Shown here in pieces: positions 38,156-46,734 of a DNA stretch of 64,000 nt. A model generated the notes under the pieces. The model was not told where the DNA came from, ran no database searches, and worked only from the letters and a program-made list of their open reading frames with translations. The number at the start of each line of letters is the position of its first letter. The stretch's first letter is position 1. The stretch spans positions 4,526,001-4,590,000 of the forward strand of contig NZ_LT607753.1 of assembly GCF_900090295.1 (NCBI RefSeq), written 5' to 3'. This DNA comes from Micromonospora coxensis (lineage in GTDB: Bacteria > Actinomycetota > Actinomycetes > Mycobacteriales > Micromonosporaceae). Made by a program: the position numbers and the translations under genes.

Positions 38156-39169
38156 TCAGCCCTCGGCCGGCTCGTCGTCCTCGTCGCGCTGCGCCGGCCC
38201 GAGGGTGCGGCCGAAGAGGATCAGCGCGGTGAGCGCCCCGACGAAGAGCACCCAGATCCCGTTGTCGATCCGGGACGTGCCGAGACTGGTCTGGGCGACC
38301 GCGTCCGCCTCGCTGAGCGCGCCGGCCAGGTCGAGCAGCGTCCGGCCGCCGATCCGGATGATCACCTCGGCGAGCAGCAGGAGCAGGCCCGGCCCGGCTC
38401 CGGCGACCAGGTAGACGGGCCAGCGCAGCGCCGGCGTGGCCGGGTCGCGCCGGACGGCCCGGCGCCGGGCCCAGGTCAGGTAGCCGAAGACGAGCAGGCC
38501 GGCGAGCAGGCCGGCGAGCAGCGACTCGGTGCGGGAGACCCACTTGGCGGCGGTGACCAGCGACGCCTGGGAGCCGTCGGAGCCGAAGAGGTCGAAGAGG
38601 GGGTCCCGGGCCCGGCTGAACGCGACCACGAACAGCAGCGTGCCGAGGGCGGCGGCGACGACCGCGCCGACCGGGGCGGCGGTACGCGCCCCGGCGATCG
38701 CCCCACCGATGATCGCCGCCGCCGCACTGGTGCCGGCGATGGTGTTGGTGGTGGCGTTGTCGGCGTACGTCAGGTTGATCGCGAGCGCGGTGCCGAGCCC
38801 GACCAGCATGCCCGCGCCGATCGCCGCCGCGAAGCGCACGCCCGCCCGGTCGCCGAGCCGCCGGGCGGCCAGCTCGTTCGCCGCCAGCGCGACGGCGGTG
38901 CCGGCGACCAGCGCGGCGGAGATGACCCCGGGCAGCGCGAAGGCGGAGAGGCTGATCGCGGTGAGACCGGCCGCGGCCGAGGTGATCGCCTCCCGGGTCG
39001 ACCAGAGCATGGCGGCCAGCCAGCCGGCCGCGAGCAGGGCCAGCAGCGGCGTGCCCGGAGCACCGGCCGGGTGGTCCGTGCCGGCCTCCGGCGCGACCTC
39101 GTCGACCGGGTCGGTGGTGTCCGGCTGGTCCGGCTCCGCGGCCGTCGAGCTGCCGGGCTGGTTGCTCAT
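38156..39169 (-). CDS. Polytopic membrane protein of unknown function
   Basis: A 337-aa protein with a disordered acidic N-terminus (PDQPDTTDPVDEVAPEAGTD) and about nine hydrophobic segments, such as LLALLAAGWLAAML, FALPGVISAALVAGTAVAL, VGAVVAAALGTLLFVVAF and WVLFVGALTALILFG. It ends in an acidic tail. ATG 39169 is preceded by AAGGGGAG; the frame extends upstream but lacks a better start. No transporter signature was recognised. Confidence 0.8.
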   Translation of the reverse strand: MSNQPGSSTAAEPDQPDTTDPVDEVAPEAGTDHPAGAPGTPLLALLAAGWLAAMLWSTREAITSAAAGLTAISLSAFALPGVISAALVAGTAVALAANELAARRLGDRAGVRFAAAIGAGMLVGLGTALAINLTYADNATTNTIAGTSAAAAIIGGAIAGARTAAPVGAVVAAALGTLLFVVAFSRARDPLFDLFGSDGSQASLVTAAKWVSRTESLLAGLLAGLLVFGYLTWARRRAVRRDPATPALRWPVYLVAGAGPGLLLLLAEVIIRIGGRTLLDLAGALSEADAVAQTSLGTSRIDNGIWVLFVGALTALILFGRTLGPAQRDEDDEPAEG

Positions 39170-39221
39170 GCTCTCCCCTTCTCCGGGCGTCACCGCCCGC
39201 GCGGCGGTCGTGATCGACTCC

Positions 39222-39275
39222 GTTTGCGGCGTGTCGCGGTGTCACGGTCGGCGGATACCGCGACACACCGCAAAC
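39222..39275. repeat. 19-bp inverted repeat between the membrane protein and pruA
   Basis: GTTTGCGGCGTGTCGCGGT (39222-39240) is the inverse complement of 39257-39275 apart from one position, with a 16-base spacer. It is 53 bases from the membrane protein start and 350 from pruA. The 458-base gap contains no other supported feature, apart from an isolated TTGACG at 39448. A GTTTGC core is shared with the repeats near 36.8 and 37.1 kb. Confidence 0.65.
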
Positions 39276-39627
39276 CGCGCGCGACGCGCGGCCGACCGGG
39301 TGCCACGTGGCCGGGCAGGTCACCGGCCATCCAGGGTACGCGCCCGGCGCGGGCGCGCCCGCGCGCCCGCTGCGCCGCCCGTCGCCTGCTTTCCTTCGGC
39401 GGATCACCACATTCGGGTACGGATCAGTGCCCGGCACCGGCAGTCGCTTGACGATCCACGGTTTCGGGGTGGACGGCGCGTGATCGTCGGGGTGGGGGCG
39501 TGGGAGAATCGCGGCAGGTCCCGCCGCCGCGACCGGGTACGCCGTGCGGTGTCCGGCGTCCGGCCGCCCGGTCGGTGCCCGCGGGTCCGGTTTCGCCACC
39601 GCTGTCGAGATCGCACAGGAGCCTGTG

Positions 39628-41256
39628 ATGGACGCCGTGTTCTCCGTACCCGAGCCGCGCAACGAGCCGGTACGCACCTACGAGCCGGGCAGCGCCGACC
39701 GGGAGCGGCTCCAGCGGAGGCTGGCCGAGCTGGCCGCCGAGCGGATCGACCTGCCGATGACCATCGCCGGGGAGCAGCGGATGGCCGGCGGCGCGTCGAT
39801 CGACGTGGTCCAGCCGCACAAGCACGCCCACGTGCTCGGCGTCACCGGTCACGCCACCCACGACGACGCCCGCGCCGCGGTGAAGGCCGCCAAGGACGCC
39901 GCCCCGATGTGGCGGGCGCTGCCCTTCGAGGAGCGGGCCGCGATCTTCCTGCGTGCCGCCGAGCTGCTCGCCGGCCCGTGGCGGGACACCCTCAACGCGG
40001 CCACCATGCTGGGCCAGTCCAAGACCGCCGTGCAGGCGGAGATCGACTCGGCCTGCGAGTTCATCGACTTCCTCCGGTTCAACGTGCACTTCGCCCGGAA
40101 GCTGCTGGAGGAGCAGCCGATGTCGTCGCCGGGGGTGTGGAACCGCTTCGACCACCGCCCGCTGGAGGGCTTCGTCTACGCGGTCACCCCGTTCAACTTC
40201 ACCGCGATCGCCGGCAACCTGCCGTCCGCGCCGGCCCTGCTCGGCAACACGGTGGTCTGGAAGCCGGGCCCGACCCAGCAGTTCGCCGCGCACTTCACCA
40301 TGCGGCTGTTCGAGGCGGCCGGCCTCCCGCCCGGCGTGATCAACATGGTCACCGGGCGCGGCGAGGAGGTCTCCGACGTCGTGCTCGCCGACCCGGACCT
40401 GGCCGGCATCCACTTCACCGGCTCCACCAAGGTCTTCCAGCACCTGTGGAGGACGGTCGGTGAGAACATCGCCGGCTACCGGGGCTACCCGCGCCTGGTC
40501 GGCGAGACCGGTGGCAAGGACTTCGTGGTCGCCCACACCAGCGCCGACGTCGACGCCCTGCACACCGCGCTGATCCGCGGCGCGTACGAGTACCAGGGCC
40601 AGAAGTGCTCGGCCGCCTCGCGGGCGTACGTGCCCCGGTCCATCTGGGAGGGCGGGCTGCGCGACCGGCTGGCCGCCACCGCCGAGGCGCTCACCTACGG
40701 TGACGTCGCCGACTTCAGCAACTTCGGCGGCGCGGTCATCGACGACAAGGCGTTCTCCCGGCACACCGCCGCGCTGGAGCTGATCTCGGGCGACGACGCC
40801 TGCCGGATCCTGGCCGGCGGCACCGCCGACGACTCGGTCGGGTACTTCGTCCGGCCGACGCTCTTCGAGTGCACCGACGCGGCGCACGAGACCTTCACCA
40901 CGGAGTACTTCGGGCCGATCCTCGGCGTGCACGTCTTCGACGACGCCCGCTTCGACGACGTGGTGGCCCAGGCCGAGTCGATCGCGCCGTACGCGCTGAC
41001 CGGCTCGATCTTCGCCACCGACCGCCGGGTGGTCGACGCGGTGGCCGAGAAGATGCGGTACGCGGCCGGCAACTTCTACATCAACGACAAGCCGACCGGC
41101 GCGGTGGTCGGGCAGCAGCCCTTCGGCGGCGCCCGGGCCAGCGGCACCAACGACAAGGCGGGCTCCTGGCACAACCTGGTCCGGTGGATGTCGCCCCGGA
41201 CGATCAAGGAGACGTTCGTGCCGCCGACCGACCACACGTACCCGCACATGGGCTGA
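39628..41256 (+). CDS. pruA: L-glutamate gamma-semialdehyde dehydrogenase (P5C dehydrogenase)
   Basis: Oxidises glutamate-5-semialdehyde to glutamate in proline catabolism. The 542-aa protein is the monofunctional type. It has NAVTPFNF-like AVTPFNFTAIAGNLPSAPAL, VWKPGPTQQ, the glutamate base in ETGGKDFVVAH, catalytic Cys in YQGQKCSAASRAYV, and the C-terminal GARASGTNDKAGSWHNL. ATG 39628 is preceded by AGGAG (39616-39620). No proline dehydrogenase gene is adjacent. A hairpin follows the gene. Confidence 0.95.
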   Translation: MDAVFSVPEPRNEPVRTYEPGSADRERLQRRLAELAAERIDLPMTIAGEQRMAGGASIDVVQPHKHAHVLGVTGHATHDDARAAVKAAKDAAPMWRALPFEERAAIFLRAAELLAGPWRDTLNAATMLGQSKTAVQAEIDSACEFIDFLRFNVHFARKLLEEQPMSSPGVWNRFDHRPLEGFVYAVTPFNFTAIAGNLPSAPALLGNTVVWKPGPTQQFAAHFTMRLFEAAGLPPGVINMVTGRGEEVSDVVLADPDLAGIHFTGSTKVFQHLWRTVGENIAGYRGYPRLVGETGGKDFVVAHTSADVDALHTALIRGAYEYQGQKCSAASRAYVPRSIWEGGLRDRLAATAEALTYGDVADFSNFGGAVIDDKAFSRHTAALELISGDDACRILAGGTADDSVGYFVRPTLFECTDAAHETFTTEYFGPILGVHVFDDARFDDVVAQAESIAPYALTGSIFATDRRVVDAVAEKMRYAAGNFYINDKPTGAVVGQQPFGGARASGTNDKAGSWHNLVRWMSPRTIKETFVPPTDHTYPHMG

Positions 41257-41294
41257 GCCGGCGACGGCCGTCGGCGGCGCGAGCGGCGTCGCCG

Positions 41295-41341
41295 GCGGCC
41301 GGACCGGTCCTCGGCCCGTCCCTCGGGCCGGGGCCGGCCGC
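41295..41341 (+). terminator. Terminator region after pruA
   Basis: An outer stem GCGGCCGG (41295-41302) with CCGGCCGC (41334-41341) encloses a perfect inner stem CGGCCCG (41312-41318) with CGGGCCG (41324-41330). It begins 39 bases after the pruA stop. Confidence 0.6.
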
Positions 41342-41422
41342 CGATCATCGCCGTCCGCGCCCCGGACGGCGGCCGAGCATCGGTGGTCCTGCCACCACTG
41401 TCGTCCGCCGACAGTGCACATA

Positions 41423-41457
41423 GGAAATCCTGCCGGGTGGCAAATACGGAAATCCTG
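41423..41457. promoter_or_regulatory. Direct repeat and small palindrome upstream of the PadR gene
   Basis: GGAAATCCTG occurs at 41423-41432 and again at 41448-41457 (25 bp apart). Between them lies TGCC-GGGT-GGCA (41431-41442). The block is 35-70 bases before the padR ATG and is locally AT-rich. It is a plausible autoregulatory operator. Confidence 0.45.
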
Positions 41458-41491
41458 GACGCGCAGACGGCAAAGTGGCAGCTTAGAGGGC

Positions 41492-42007
41492 ATGGCGGAA
41501 TCCGGAGTCAACCCCACCGCGGCGGCCCTGCTCGGCCTGCTGCACGAGGGGCCGATGACAGGCGGCCAACTGATGGCCGCCGCCGAGCGCCGACTGGCGC
41601 CGTACTGGTCGATGACCCGCAGTCAGGTCTACCGGGAGTTGCCGGTGCTGGCCGAGCGGGGTCTGGTGCGGCTCGGCAAGCCCGGGCCGCGGATGAGTCA
41701 GCCGTACGCGATCACCGCCAGCGGGAAACGGACATTCTCCCGCTGGCTGGCGGAGAGCCCGGGGCGGGACACCATCCGCAACCCGATCGCCCTGCGGATC
41801 GCCTTCGGTGAGCTGCACTCGGCCAGCCAGCTCAAGAACCTGTACGCCTCGGCGAACGAGTACCACACCGAGGCCCTGGCGCACGTCCGTGAGCAGGTGA
41901 AGAACGCCAAGAAGGAGGGCGACACGTACGACGCCAGCGCGCTGGAGTTCGCCGTCGCCTACCACAAGGCAGCCCTGTCCTGGCTCAAGACCGCCCCGGT
42001 CGGCTGA
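41492..42007 (+). CDS. PadR family transcriptional regulator
   Basis: A 171-aa winged-helix regulator of the PadR type. The N-terminal domain reads ALLGLLHEGPMTGGQLMAAAE, YWSMTRSQVYRELPVLAERGLVRLG, and YAITASGKRTFSRWLAE (landmarks). A helical C-terminal dimerisation domain follows (NLYASANEYHTEALAHVREQVKNAKKEG). These proteins usually repress nearby efflux or detoxification genes, but none is adjacent here. AGAGGG is very close to the ATG, so the start or ribosome site is slightly uncertain. Confidence 0.9.
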   Translation: MAESGVNPTAAALLGLLHEGPMTGGQLMAAAERRLAPYWSMTRSQVYRELPVLAERGLVRLGKPGPRMSQPYAITASGKRTFSRWLAESPGRDTIRNPIALRIAFGELHSASQLKNLYASANEYHTEALAHVREQVKNAKKEGDTYDASALEFAVAYHKAALSWLKTAPVG

Positions 42008-42072
42008 CGACCTGCGGCGGGTCGGCCATCTGAGGTGAACGGACCGCAGCTCGACCAGTACCCTTGTCTGTC

Positions 42073-43194
42073 GTGACCGCTGCCGATTACGCCGAACAGC
42101 TCAAGGAACTCGACGCCACCCTGCGCAACATCGAGTCGGTGCTCAACGTCGACCGCCTGCGGGAGGACAAGGCCCGGCTGGAGGAGCAGGCGTCCGCGCC
42201 GGACCTCTGGGACGACCAGGCGCGGGCGCAGCAGGTGACCTCGCAGCTGTCGTACGTCAACGGCGAGATCAGCAAGCTGGGCAGCCTGCGCTCCCGCCTC
42301 GACGACGCGCACGTGCTGCTGGAGCTGGCCGAGGCCGAGGGCGACGCCGGGGCGCTGACCGAGGTCGAGTCCGAGGTCGCCGGGCTGAAGAAGGCCATCC
42401 AGGAGATGGAGGTCCGCACCCTGCTCTCCGGCGAGTACGACTCCCGGGAGGCGCTGGTCGCCATCCGGGCGGGCGCCGGCGGGGTGGACGCCGCCGACTT
42501 CGCCGAGATGCTGCTGCGGATGTACCTGCGCTGGGCCGAGCGGCACGGCTACCCGACCGAGGTCTACGAGACCTCGTACGCCGAGGAGGCCGGCCTGAAG
42601 TCCGCCACCTTCGCGGTGAAGGTGCCCTACGCCTACGGCACGCTCAGCGTCGAGTCCGGCACCCACCGGCTGGTGCGGATCAGCCCGTTCGACAACCAGG
42701 GCCGCCGGCAGACCAGCTTCGCCGGGGTCGAGGTGCTGCCGGTGGTGAAGCAGACCGACAGCATCGAGATCCCCGAGAACGAGATGCGCATCGACGTCTA
42801 CCGCTCCTCGGGCCCGGGTGGGCAGAGCGTCAACACGACCGACTCGGCGGTGCGGATCACCCACATCCCGACCGGCATCGTGGTGACCTGCCAGAACGAG
42901 AAGTCCCAGCTGCAGAACAAGGCCTCCGCGCTGCGCGTGCTCCAGGCCCGGCTGCTGGAGCGCAAGCGCCAGGAGGAGCAGGCCAAGCTCCAGGGCCTGA
43001 AGACCGACGCCGCCGGCTCCTGGGGCGACCAGATGCGCTCGTACGTCCTGCACCCCTATCAGATGGTGAAGGATCTCCGAACCGAGCAGGAGACCGGCAA
43101 TCCGTCCTCCGTCTTCGACGGGGAGCTGGACAGCTTCATCGAGGCCGGCATCCGCTGGCGCAAGCAGCAGCAGCTCGCCGGCGACGCTGCGTGA
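42073..43194 (+). CDS. prfB: Peptide chain release factor 2
   Basis: Releases peptides at UGA and UAA stop codons. The 373-aa protein has the stop-codon-reading SPF tripeptide in [11 protein letters not shown] and the catalytic GGQ in [20 protein letters not shown]. The frame is continuous through the region where many RF2 genes carry a programmed frameshift, so that autoregulation is absent. GTG 42073 lacks a ribosome site; TACCCT about 12 bases upstream suggests a leaderless message. The neighbouring ftsE-ftsX-smpB order is standard. Confidence 0.95.
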   Translation: MTAADYAEQLKELDATLRNIESVLNVDRLREDKARLEEQASAPDLWDDQARAQQVTSQLSYVNGEISKLGSLRSRLDDAHVLLELAEAEGDAGALTEVESEVAGLKKAIQEMEVRTLLSGEYDSREALVAIRAGAGGVDAADFAEMLLRMYLRWAERHGYPTEVYETSYAEEAGLKSATFAVKVPYAYGTLSVESGTHRLVRISPFDNQGRRQTSFAGVEVLPVVKQTDSIEIPENEMRIDVYRSSGPGGQSVNTTDSAVRITHIPTGIVVTCQNEKSQLQNKASALRVLQARLLERKRQEEQAKLQGLKTDAAGSWGDQMRSYVLHPYQMVKDLRTEQETGNPSSVFDGELDSFIEAGIRWRKQQQLAGDAA

Positions 43195-43206
43195 TCAACC
43201 GTGGAC

Positions 43207-43256
43207 GGGGCGCGTCGTCGATCTCCTGGTGAGCGGGTGAATCGATGACGCGCCTC
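43207..43256 (+). terminator. Terminator hairpin after prfB
   Basis: GGCGCGTCGTCGAT (43209-43222) pairs with ATCGATGACGCGCC (43241-43254); the one DNA mismatch is a G-U pair in RNA. Two further pairs extend the stem. The loop is 18 bases. It lies 12 bases after the prfB stop. Confidence 0.65.
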
Positions 43257-43276
43257 GCATCGGTGGGGCGTAGGAC

Positions 43277-43304
43277 TTGGCTCTGCGGTTACACCGCGTA
43301 GACT
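43277..43304 (+). promoter_or_regulatory. Candidate ftsE promoter
   Basis: TTGGCT (43277-43282) and TAGACT (43299-43304) with 16-base spacing look like a housekeeping promoter. The -10 is only 9 bases before the ftsE GTG, and no ribosome site is visible, so a leaderless transcript is likely. Confidence 0.55.
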
Positions 43305-43312
43305 CACCACCC

Positions 43313-43993
43313 GTGATTCAGCTTGAGCAAGTGACGAAGACGTACCCGAAGGCGTCCCGGCCTTCGCTCGACAACGTGTCCGTCTCGATCGAGAAGGGCG
43401 AGTTCGTCTTCTTCATCGGTCCTTCCGGCTCCGGCAAGTCCACGATCATCAAGATGCTGTTGCACGAGGTCAGCCCCAACAAGGGCCGGGTCATCGTGAA
43501 CGGCAAGGACGTCACCTCGATGCGCTCCTGGAAGCGACCCCACTTCCGGCGTTCGATCGGTTGCGTCTTCCAGGACTTCCGGCTGCTGCCCAACCGCACC
43601 GCGTACGAGAACGTGGCGTTCGCCCTCGAGGTGATCGGCAAGACCAAGGCGGTGGCCCGCCGGGTCGTACCCGAGGTGCTGGAGCTGGTCGGGCTCGGTG
43701 GCAAGGAGCACCGGTACCCGCACGAGCTCTCCGGTGGTGAGCAGCAGCGCGTGGCCGTCGCCCGGGCGTTCGTGAACCGTCCGCTGATCCTGCTCGCGGA
43801 CGAGCCGACGGGAAACCTCGACCCGGACACCTCGATCGAGATCATGCGCCTGCTGGACCGGATCAACCGCACCGGCACGACCGTCGTGATGGTCACGCAC
43901 GACTCCAACATCGTGAACCAGATGCGCCGCCGCGTCGTCGAGATCGAGAGCGGTCGCATCGTGCGTGACCAGGCCCGCGGCGTCTACGGGTGA
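43313..43993 (+). CDS. ftsE: Cell division ATP-binding protein FtsE
   Basis: The ABC-type ATPase that with FtsX controls peptidoglycan hydrolases at the division site. The 226-aa protein shows Walker [11 protein letters not shown]-loop [11 protein letters not shown], signature [15 protein letters not shown], Walker [14 protein letters not shown] and the switch VTHD. GTG 43313 directly follows a promoter-like -10. ftsX starts 70 bases after the stop. Confidence 0.96.
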   Translation: MIQLEQVTKTYPKASRPSLDNVSVSIEKGEFVFFIGPSGSGKSTIIKMLLHEVSPNKGRVIVNGKDVTSMRSWKRPHFRRSIGCVFQDFRLLPNRTAYENVAFALEVIGKTKAVARRVVPEVLELVGLGGKEHRYPHELSGGEQQRVAVARAFVNRPLILLADEPTGNLDPDTSIEIMRLLDRINRTGTTVVMVTHDSNIVNQMRRRVVEIESGRIVRDQARGVYG

Positions 43994-44063
43994 GCCGACG
44001 CTCCATCCTCGCCGTACGACCTGACGACGAACATCTCACGCCGGAGAGCCGGAGGAACACCCG

Positions 44064-44939
44064 ATGCGGATGAAGTACGTCCTGTCCGAGGTACTGGTCG
44101 GACTGTGGCGCAACGTCACCATGACCGTCGCGATGATCATCACGATGGCGGTGTCACTGACCATGCTCGGCGCCAGCGGCCTGATGTACCAGCAGGTCGG
44201 CGACATGAAGGACCTCTACTACAAGAACATCCAGGTCTCGATCTTCCTGAAGACCGACGTCAGCGAGCAGCAGCGTGACGACCTGGACGCCAAGTTGAAG
44301 AGCGACCCCCTGGTCAAGGAGGTCCTCTACGTCAACAAGGACGAGGCGTACAAGCGGTTCCAGGAGATGTACCAGGACGCTCCGGACCTGGTGAACGCCG
44401 TCAAGGCGGACCAGCTGCCCGAGTCGTTCCGGATCAAGCTGGTCAACCCGGAGCAGTACAAGACCATCTACGACCAGTACAAGGACACCGAGGGCGTCGA
44501 CGAGATCGTCGACCAGAGCCGGCTGCTGGACAAGATCTTCGACATCCTCACCGCGATCCAGAACATCGCCCTGGCCGCCGCGATCGTGATGGCCGTCGCC
44601 GCGCTGCTCCTGGTCGCCAACACCATCCAGGTGGCCGCCTACAGCAAGCGGCGTGAGGTCGCGGTCATGAAGCTGGTCGGCGCGTCCAACTGGTTCATCC
44701 AGGCGCCGTTCGTGCTGGAGGCCGTGGTCGCCGGTCTGATCGGCTCACTGCTCGGCCTGATCGCGCTGATCGGCGCGAAGTACTTCCTCTTCGACGGGTC
44801 GTTGCAGGCGCTGCGCGGGCTGCTCTCGCCGATCCAGTGGTCGGACATCTTCCTGATGTTCCCGCTGATGGCCGGCGTCGGCGGCCTGGTCAGCGCGGTC
44901 ACCGCCTGGGTCACGCTCCGCTTCTACCTGCGGGTCTAG
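44064..44939 (+). CDS. ftsX: Permease-like cell division protein FtsX
   Basis: The membrane partner of FtsE, 291 aa. One N-terminal helix (VTMTVAMIITMAVSLTMLGASGLMY) is followed by an extracytoplasmic domain (about residues 45-160). Three C-terminal helices follow (IALAAAIVMAVAALLLVANTI, FVLEAVVAGLIGSLLGLIALIG, LMAGVGGLVSAVTAWVTLRFYL). ATG 44064 is preceded by GGAGGAA. A hairpin follows the stop. Confidence 0.96.
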   Translation: MRMKYVLSEVLVGLWRNVTMTVAMIITMAVSLTMLGASGLMYQQVGDMKDLYYKNIQVSIFLKTDVSEQQRDDLDAKLKSDPLVKEVLYVNKDEAYKRFQEMYQDAPDLVNAVKADQLPESFRIKLVNPEQYKTIYDQYKDTEGVDEIVDQSRLLDKIFDILTAIQNIALAAAIVMAVAALLLVANTIQVAAYSKRREVAVMKLVGASNWFIQAPFVLEAVVAGLIGSLLGLIALIGAKYFLFDGSLQALRGLLSPIQWSDIFLMFPLMAGVGGLVSAVTAWVTLRFYLRV

Positions 44940-44956
44940 TCACCGTACGGCTCTCC

Positions 44957-45000
44957 GAGGGCCCTTCCGCGCCAGGAATAAACGGCGCGGGAGGGCCCTT
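44957..45000 (+). terminator. Terminator hairpin after ftsX
   Basis: AGGGCCCTTCCGCGCC (44958-44973) pairs with GGCGCGGGAGGGCCCT (44984-44999), with one G-U pair and a 10-base loop. TTG follows. It separates ftsEX from smpB. Confidence 0.8.
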
Positions 45001-45071
45001 GTCGTTCGGGTAGCATGATCTCCGCCCGCCGGCCGGTCGGTGGGCGGATCACACGGAAGGAGGTGGCGCCG

Positions 45072-45551
45072 ATGCCACGGGAAAAGGGTCGCAAGGTGGT
45101 CGCCTCCAACAAGAAGGCGCGCCACGACTACGCCATCCTCGACACGTACGAGGCGGGCATGGCGCTGACCGGCACCGAGGTGAAGTCGTTGCGTGCGGGT
45201 CGGGCCTCGCTGGTCGACGCGTTCGCCCAGGAGCGCAACGGCGAGTTGTACCTGCACGGCATGCACATCCCGGAGTACACCCAGGGCACCTGGACCAACC
45301 ACGAGCCCCGGCGTACCCGCAAGCTGCTGCTCAAGCGCCTGGAGATCGACCGGCTGATCGGCAAGACCCGCGAGGGCGGGCTGACCATGGTGCCGTTGCA
45401 GGTCTACTTCTCCGACGGTTGGGCGAAGGTGGAGATCGCCCTGGCCAAGGGCAAGAAGTCGTACGACAAGCGGCAGGATCTGGCCAAGCGGGACGCCGAC
45501 CGGGAGATCGCCCGGGTGGCGGGCCGGCGCGGCAAGGGGATGGACGACTGA
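45072..45551 (+). CDS. smpB: SsrA-binding protein SmpB
   Basis: Binds tmRNA and brings it to stalled ribosomes for trans-translation. The 159-aa protein has [43 protein letters not shown], the HIPEY segment and the basic C-terminal tail ([21 protein letters not shown]; landmark regions). ATG 45072 has an excellent site (GGAAGGAGG). Its partner ssrA lies 105 bases downstream on the same strand. Confidence 0.97.
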   Translation: MPREKGRKVVASNKKARHDYAILDTYEAGMALTGTEVKSLRAGRASLVDAFAQERNGELYLHGMHIPEYTQGTWTNHEPRRTRKLLLKRLEIDRLIGKTREGGLTMVPLQVYFSDGWAKVEIALAKGKKSYDKRQDLAKRDADREIARVAGRRGKGMDD

Positions 45552-45656
45552 TTCGTCCCGTCCGTCCGGGTTCGCAGGTCGGACCCGGCCTCGGGATGAA
45601 TCCGGTTGCGGCAGGCGTTACGCTTGTCGGAGCCGCCAACACCGGCGGCCCGTCGA

Positions 45657-46032
45657 GGGGGTGACTGGTTTCGACTTCGTACGTTGCGGCAGGGGAAGCG
45701 AGCCGAGGAAGCCGACGTCGTCTCGAGAATCGTTCGTCGGAAACCAATAAGCGCCAAGAACAATCGCGCTGACTTCGCTCTCGCCGCCTGAGGCGAGTAG
45801 TGAGTCTGTCGGCCTGGGAGTGCCTTCGACCCAGTTAGCCGGCATCAGCTAGAAGGCTGGCCAATCGGACCCGGTCGCGGGGTCCGTGCGGCGAGATCAA
45901 TCAGCGACTGGGCCCGTCACACCGACTCGCTCGCGTGATCGGAGGGGCCGAGTAGAGGCACAGCGAGCTGCGCTCGGAGAAGCCCTGACAAACCGGCGAA
46001 GGACCCGGGTTCGATTCCCGGCACCTCCACCA
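45657..46032 (+). ncRNA. ssrA: Transfer-messenger RNA (tmRNA)
   Basis: The 5' end GGGGGTGACTGGTTTCGAC and the 3' end CACCTCC plus encoded ACCA form the alanine-type acceptor stem (GGGGGTG with CACCTCC, one G-U). GGGTTCGATTCCC near 46007 is the T arm. The tag frame resumes at GCC 45753 and ends at TGA 45791, encoding AKNNRADFALAA, whose ALAA end is the usual proteolysis signal. Length 376. It follows smpB. Confidence 0.95.
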
Positions 46033-46037
46033 CCTGA

Positions 46038-46074
46038 ACTGTGCGCCCCGATCCACCGGACCGGGGCGCACAGT
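46038..46074 (+). terminator. Terminator after tmRNA
   Basis: ACTGTGCGCCCCG (46038-46050) and CGGGGCGCACAGT (46062-46074) form a perfect 13-bp stem with an 11-base loop, 6 bases after the CCA end. Confidence 0.85.
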
Positions 46075-46235
46075 CGTGTCCGGGGCCGCTCGGCCCGCTG
46101 CCCCCTGGGGCTGGTGCGACGCCTGGGACCGATGGGGCAGTCGGGTCGAATGAGGCGGTGCCGGAGCCTGGACAGGGTGCGGTCACGGGTCCACCATCGC
46201 TGTACGCGGAAGCACACGCAGCGCGGGAGGTGCCC

Positions 46236-46694
46236 ATGGTCACCGGTCCGATCCAGCAGCCGTCCGTCGTTCCCACGGCGGTCCGCCCGCCCGCCGCCCG
46301 CCGCCCCGTCGGCGACCTGTCCGCCCTGTCCCGGGCGCTGGTCGTGCCGCCGGGGGAGCCGCACTGGCGGGAACGGGTCATCGGGCAGCTCGTCCCGGTC
46401 CGCCGGGGCTTCGCCGAACACGTCCGGCTCACCGAGGGGCCGGCCGGTCTCTACGCCGAACTGCTCGTCCAGGCGCCCCGGCTGCACCGGGGCGTACGGC
46501 TGCTGGCCCGGGAGCACAGGGCCATCGTCGTGGCGCTGGCCGACCTCCAGCACGCCGTCGAGTGGCCCGGGGTACGCGCCGAGGACCTGCGGCGGCGTAC
46601 CGACGAACTGCTCGACGCGCTGGCCCGGCACCGGCAGCGCGGCGCGGACCTGCTCTGGGAGGCGTACCAGACCGACCTCGGCGGCGAGACCTGA
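46236..46694 (+). CDS. Helical hypothetical protein, hemerythrin-like pattern
   Basis: A 152-aa, largely helical protein. Spaced His and acidic residues (GFAEHVRLTE, APRLHRGVRLLAREHRAIVVAL, ALARHRQRGADLLWEAYQTDLGGE) recall the four-helix hemerythrin-like fold, but the full iron ligand set is not certain. ATG 46236 is preceded by GGGAGG, so the upstream part of the open frame is not included. It lies just after tmRNA. A cytosolic protein of unknown function. Confidence 0.65.
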   Translation: MVTGPIQQPSVVPTAVRPPAARRPVGDLSALSRALVVPPGEPHWRERVIGQLVPVRRGFAEHVRLTEGPAGLYAELLVQAPRLHRGVRLLAREHRAIVVALADLQHAVEWPGVRAEDLRRRTDELLDALARHRQRGADLLWEAYQTDLGGET

Positions 46695-46734
46695 GCCGGC
46701 GGAACCGGACGACGGCGCAGGTCGTCCAAGGGGT

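Noticed and set aside
42100..42220. Programmed frameshift in prfB
   Set aside because: The frame is continuous across the region; no in-frame UGA with a slippery CUU was found.
43207..43256. Operator for ftsE
   Set aside because: The inverted repeat lies just after prfB, forms a complete RNA stem through G-U pairing, and precedes a separate ftsE promoter, so a terminator is the simpler reading.
45606..45791. 61-aa ORF ending in ADFALAA
   Set aside because: Its end is the tmRNA tag reading frame; the upstream part is leader and tmRNA sequence.
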